Origin: CAIVAT01 sp037137455
GTDB lineage: Bacteria; Bacteroidota; Bacteroidia; Bacteroidales; FEN-979
Direction of reading: 5' to 3'
DNA length: 7,291 bases
Assembly: GCA_037137455.1 (NCBI GenBank)
Contig: JBAXKG010000095.1
Coordinates: forward strand, 1 to 7,291
Under the pieces are notes generated by a model. The model was not told the DNA's origin and made no database searches. It saw only the letters and a list, made by a program, of their open reading frames with translations. This document shows positions 5,424-7,291 of this stretch, in pieces. The stretch's first letter is position 1. Each line of letters begins with the position of its first letter. Both the position numbers and the translations under genes were made by a program.

Positions 5424-7291
5424 ATGGAGATTATTACAAATCAGAAAATCCGTTGCATAAAAACCATTGGCAGGCTGGATGCAAACAGCAGCAATGACCT
5501 TGATCTGGCGCTGATGGCTTTACCCGAAAATGGAGAGGATATCATTATCGACTTGTCGGAATGTCCCTATTTGTCGAGTGCAGGAATCAGGATCCTTCTA
5601 AAAGCCAAAAAGAGATTGCAACCTGGTCAAAATGAACTATTCCTGGCCGGTGTTGTTCCTGATGTATTTCATGTACTCGAGATAGCCGGCCTGCACCGCG
5701 TATTACGTTTTGAATCCGGAGTGGAGGCTGCTTTGGCTATCATTCAATCTGGCAGGAAAAATATGACTGAAATCACAGAGATTTCGGTCGATCATCATCA
5801 TTTGGTATATCAACAAACCGGAGAAGAAAAAATAACGGCTCAACTCTGCCTGGCAACAGAAATATTGAGCTATCACGAACTTGGGTACGCGATAGGCTTT
5901 GGTTCACTTCTCAATACCGATGCAGGCGATACCAGATGTGCAGACCTCTTTGTAACGCTGGAAAATTGTTCAGGTATTTTACCGTTAAATCAATCTGCAG
6001 ATCCTGACTTTAGAATCACATCCGATCCGGCAAAGAGCGGTTTACCGGTTTGTGAGGCCCTGTCATTTGGACGCCAGCATACTGGTTCGTTAAAATTAAC
6101 TTCACCGGGAATATTATCATTTGGTCAATTTGTCAAGGCTATAAAATATTTGAGGGATAATAGCCTTTCAAAAAATCGTGCGACCCTGATGGTATTGGCA
6201 AACCTCGACAAAAATGAACCCTCATTGAGCTTGGCTTTAGCAAATGATGATGATTTGGAGGGCTTTTTCAGAGATAACGGAATGTGCCATTTTCAAAAAT
6301 TTCTGTCAGAAAATGGTCAAATGAGGGAATTTATCGGAATCACTTTTCTTTTGGCTGAACTGGATATTTCTGCACCGGAAAATCCGCTTTCTGAAATCAT
6401 CAGGCGCCATATGACATTTGTGAACATCATTGCCGTAAGATCGTTCAATCCAGGCACTTTTCTTCAAAACCCGATTGCATGGCTGTTTCATGCCGACAAA
6501 TCTGTTGATGGCAGAACAAAAAGGTTGACTATCGAGACGAAACCCGGAATGGTTTTCGAATCCAACAAGTTATTCCTGGCAAGGTTGCTTTACAGCGATT
6601 CATCGAAGTTGCAGATTGATCCCTTGCATGGAGGATATTCGGCGCAAACCTATCACGTTACCTCCTTCGACCATGAGGGCCGGAAAATGAGGCCTACCGT
6701 GCTCAAGATCGCCCACCGTGACCTTATCGCCAGGGAATCGGAACGATGCCAGCAATACGCTCTTCCATATATTTTTAATAATTGTGCCGTTGTGCTGGGT
6801 GCAGAATACTTAGGCGAAACTATGGCGCTTCGTTATAATTTCGTTGGAATTGGAGGTGAATCGAACCAACTGAAATGGTTGACTCACTATTACCAGCAAT
6901 CAGATATTTCTTTTCTTGAACCGCTTTTCGATAAAGTCTTCCTCCAAATCCTTAAACCCTGGTATGGCCAGCCAGTGAGTAAAACAATCTTCCCGTTCAG
7001 GGATCATGATCCCACTTTTACATTTTTTCCTCATATCTACAAAACAGTCAACGACCTGTTTTCCATTTCGGCAGAGGAAAAATACATCGTGATACGCGAA
7101 AAGACCCAACCCATCCTTAACCCCTTTTGGTTTCTTAAACATGAGTTTGCCAGGCGCCGTGATTGGAGTATGGAATATTTCACCGGAATTTGTCATGGCG
7201 ACCTGAATATGCAGAATATCCTGTTGGATGAAAATATGAACGTTTATCTCATCGATTTCTCTGAAACAAAACCCCGGTCGGTCATCTCCGA
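5424..7291 (+). CDS. STAS domain-unknown region-kinase-fold phosphotransferase fusion, 3'-truncated
   Basis: The frame is open from the ATG at 5424 to the right edge (622 complete codons, no stop). Residues 1-112 form a STAS domain like anti-sigma factor antagonists: IIDLSECPYLSSAGIRILL (41-59), with Ser52 at the position phosphorylated in SpoIIAA/RsbV, and a usual C-terminal part (LFLAGVVPDVFHVLEIAGL). Residues about 114-390 contain His124-126, a glycine-rich GYAIGFGS (154-161) and LFVTLENCSGILP; I cannot assign them. Residues about 395-622 form an aminoglycoside-phosphotransferase/protein-kinase fold: glycine loop HGGYSAQTYHV (402-412), Lys428 in VLKIA, Glu438 or Glu440 for the lysine pair, catalytic loop HGDLNMQN (His591, Asp593, Asn598) and metal-binding IDFS (Asp611). 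From memory this end resembles the TCAD9 kinase-like family, unverified. No signal peptide or membrane span is visible. Likely a cytosolic signalling protein; partners and substrate are unknown. The start has no strong ribosome site, as usual in Bacteroidota. Confidence 0.85.
   Translation, partial: MEIITNQKIRCIKTIGRLDANSSNDLDLALMALPENGEDIIIDLSECPYLSSAGIRILLKAKKRLQPGQNELFLAGVVPDVFHVLEIAGLHRVLRFESGVEAALAIIQSGRKNMTEITEISVDHHHLVYQQTGEEKITAQLCLATEILSYHELGYAIGFGSLLNTDAGDTRCADLFVTLENCSGILPLNQSADPDFRITSDPAKSGLPVCEALSFGRQHTGSLKLTSPGILSFGQFVKAIKYLRDNSLSKNRATLMVLANLDKNEPSLSLALANDDDLEGFFRDNGMCHFQKFLSENGQMREFIGITFLLAELDISAPENPLSEIIRRHMTFVNIIAVRSFNPGTFLQNPIAWLFHADKSVDGRTKRLTIETKPGMVFESNKLFLARLLYSDSSKLQIDPLHGGYSAQTYHVTSFDHEGRKMRPTVLKIAHRDLIARESERCQQYALPYIFNNCAVVLGAEYLGETMALRYNFVGIGGESNQLKWLTHYYQQSDISFLEPLFDKVFLQILKPWYGQPVSKTIFPFRDHDPTFTFFPHIYKTVNDLFSISAEEKYIVIREKTQPILNPFWFLKHEFARRRDWSMEYFTGICHGDLNMQNILLDENMNVYLIDFSETKPRSVIS

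Noticed and set aside
5763..5765. ATG at 5763 as start of a separate gene after the STAS domain
   Set aside because: The frame runs unbroken from 5424 through this codon with no stop, so one fused protein is the simplest reading; an internal start cannot be excluded.
6900..7196. 98-codon minus-strand open frame
   Set aside because: It is antisense to the kinase domain of the plus-strand fusion gene, whose motifs are clear; no family features of its own.

Overview
The window looks like chromosome of a member of the Bacteroidota, probably an environmental or gut Bacteroidia lineage. Three things point there: the house-keeping proteins have Bacteroidota-like sequence; two start codons sit 20-30 bases behind a TAnnTTTG promoter box, the Bacteroidota -7 element; and the genes lack clear Shine-Dalgarno sequences. 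I see no insertion sequence, tRNA, rRNA, CRISPR array or phage gene. The genus cannot be named from sequence reading alone.

Layout. (1) Bases 1-743, plus strand: the end of a SUF iron-sulfur operon, with sufE (cut by the left edge) and a sufT-like DUF59 gene 2 bases downstream. (2) Bases 778-3482, plus strand: a TACCTTTG promoter box, then dxs (first enzyme of the MEP isoprenoid pathway) and a classical short-chain dehydrogenase whose ATG overlaps the dxs stop by 4 bases. (3) Bases 5280 down to 3465, minus strand: a TAATTTTG promoter box, a secreted choloylglycine-hydrolase-family Ntn amidase, a small NAD(P)-binding atypical SDR, and a hairpin plus T-run terminator lying inside the 3' end of the convergent SDR gene. 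(4) Bases 5424-7291, plus strand: a large reading frame with no stop before the right edge. It encodes an N-terminal STAS domain, a middle region of about 280 residues that I cannot assign, and a C-terminal kinase-fold phosphotransferase domain with all the main catalytic motifs.

Functional links. SufE and SufT serve Fe-S cluster assembly, and the MEP pathway started by DXS ends with two Fe-S enzymes (IspG, IspH), so regions 1 and 2 are metabolically connected. The amidase and its NAD(P)-binding neighbour are probably co-transcribed, but a shared pathway is not evident. The STAS-kinase fusion is the least ordinary item: it combines a partner-switching (anti-sigma antagonist) module and a kinase in one chain, suggesting a signalling protein whose STAS serine could be controlled in cis or in trans. 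Everything else is conventional in gene content.
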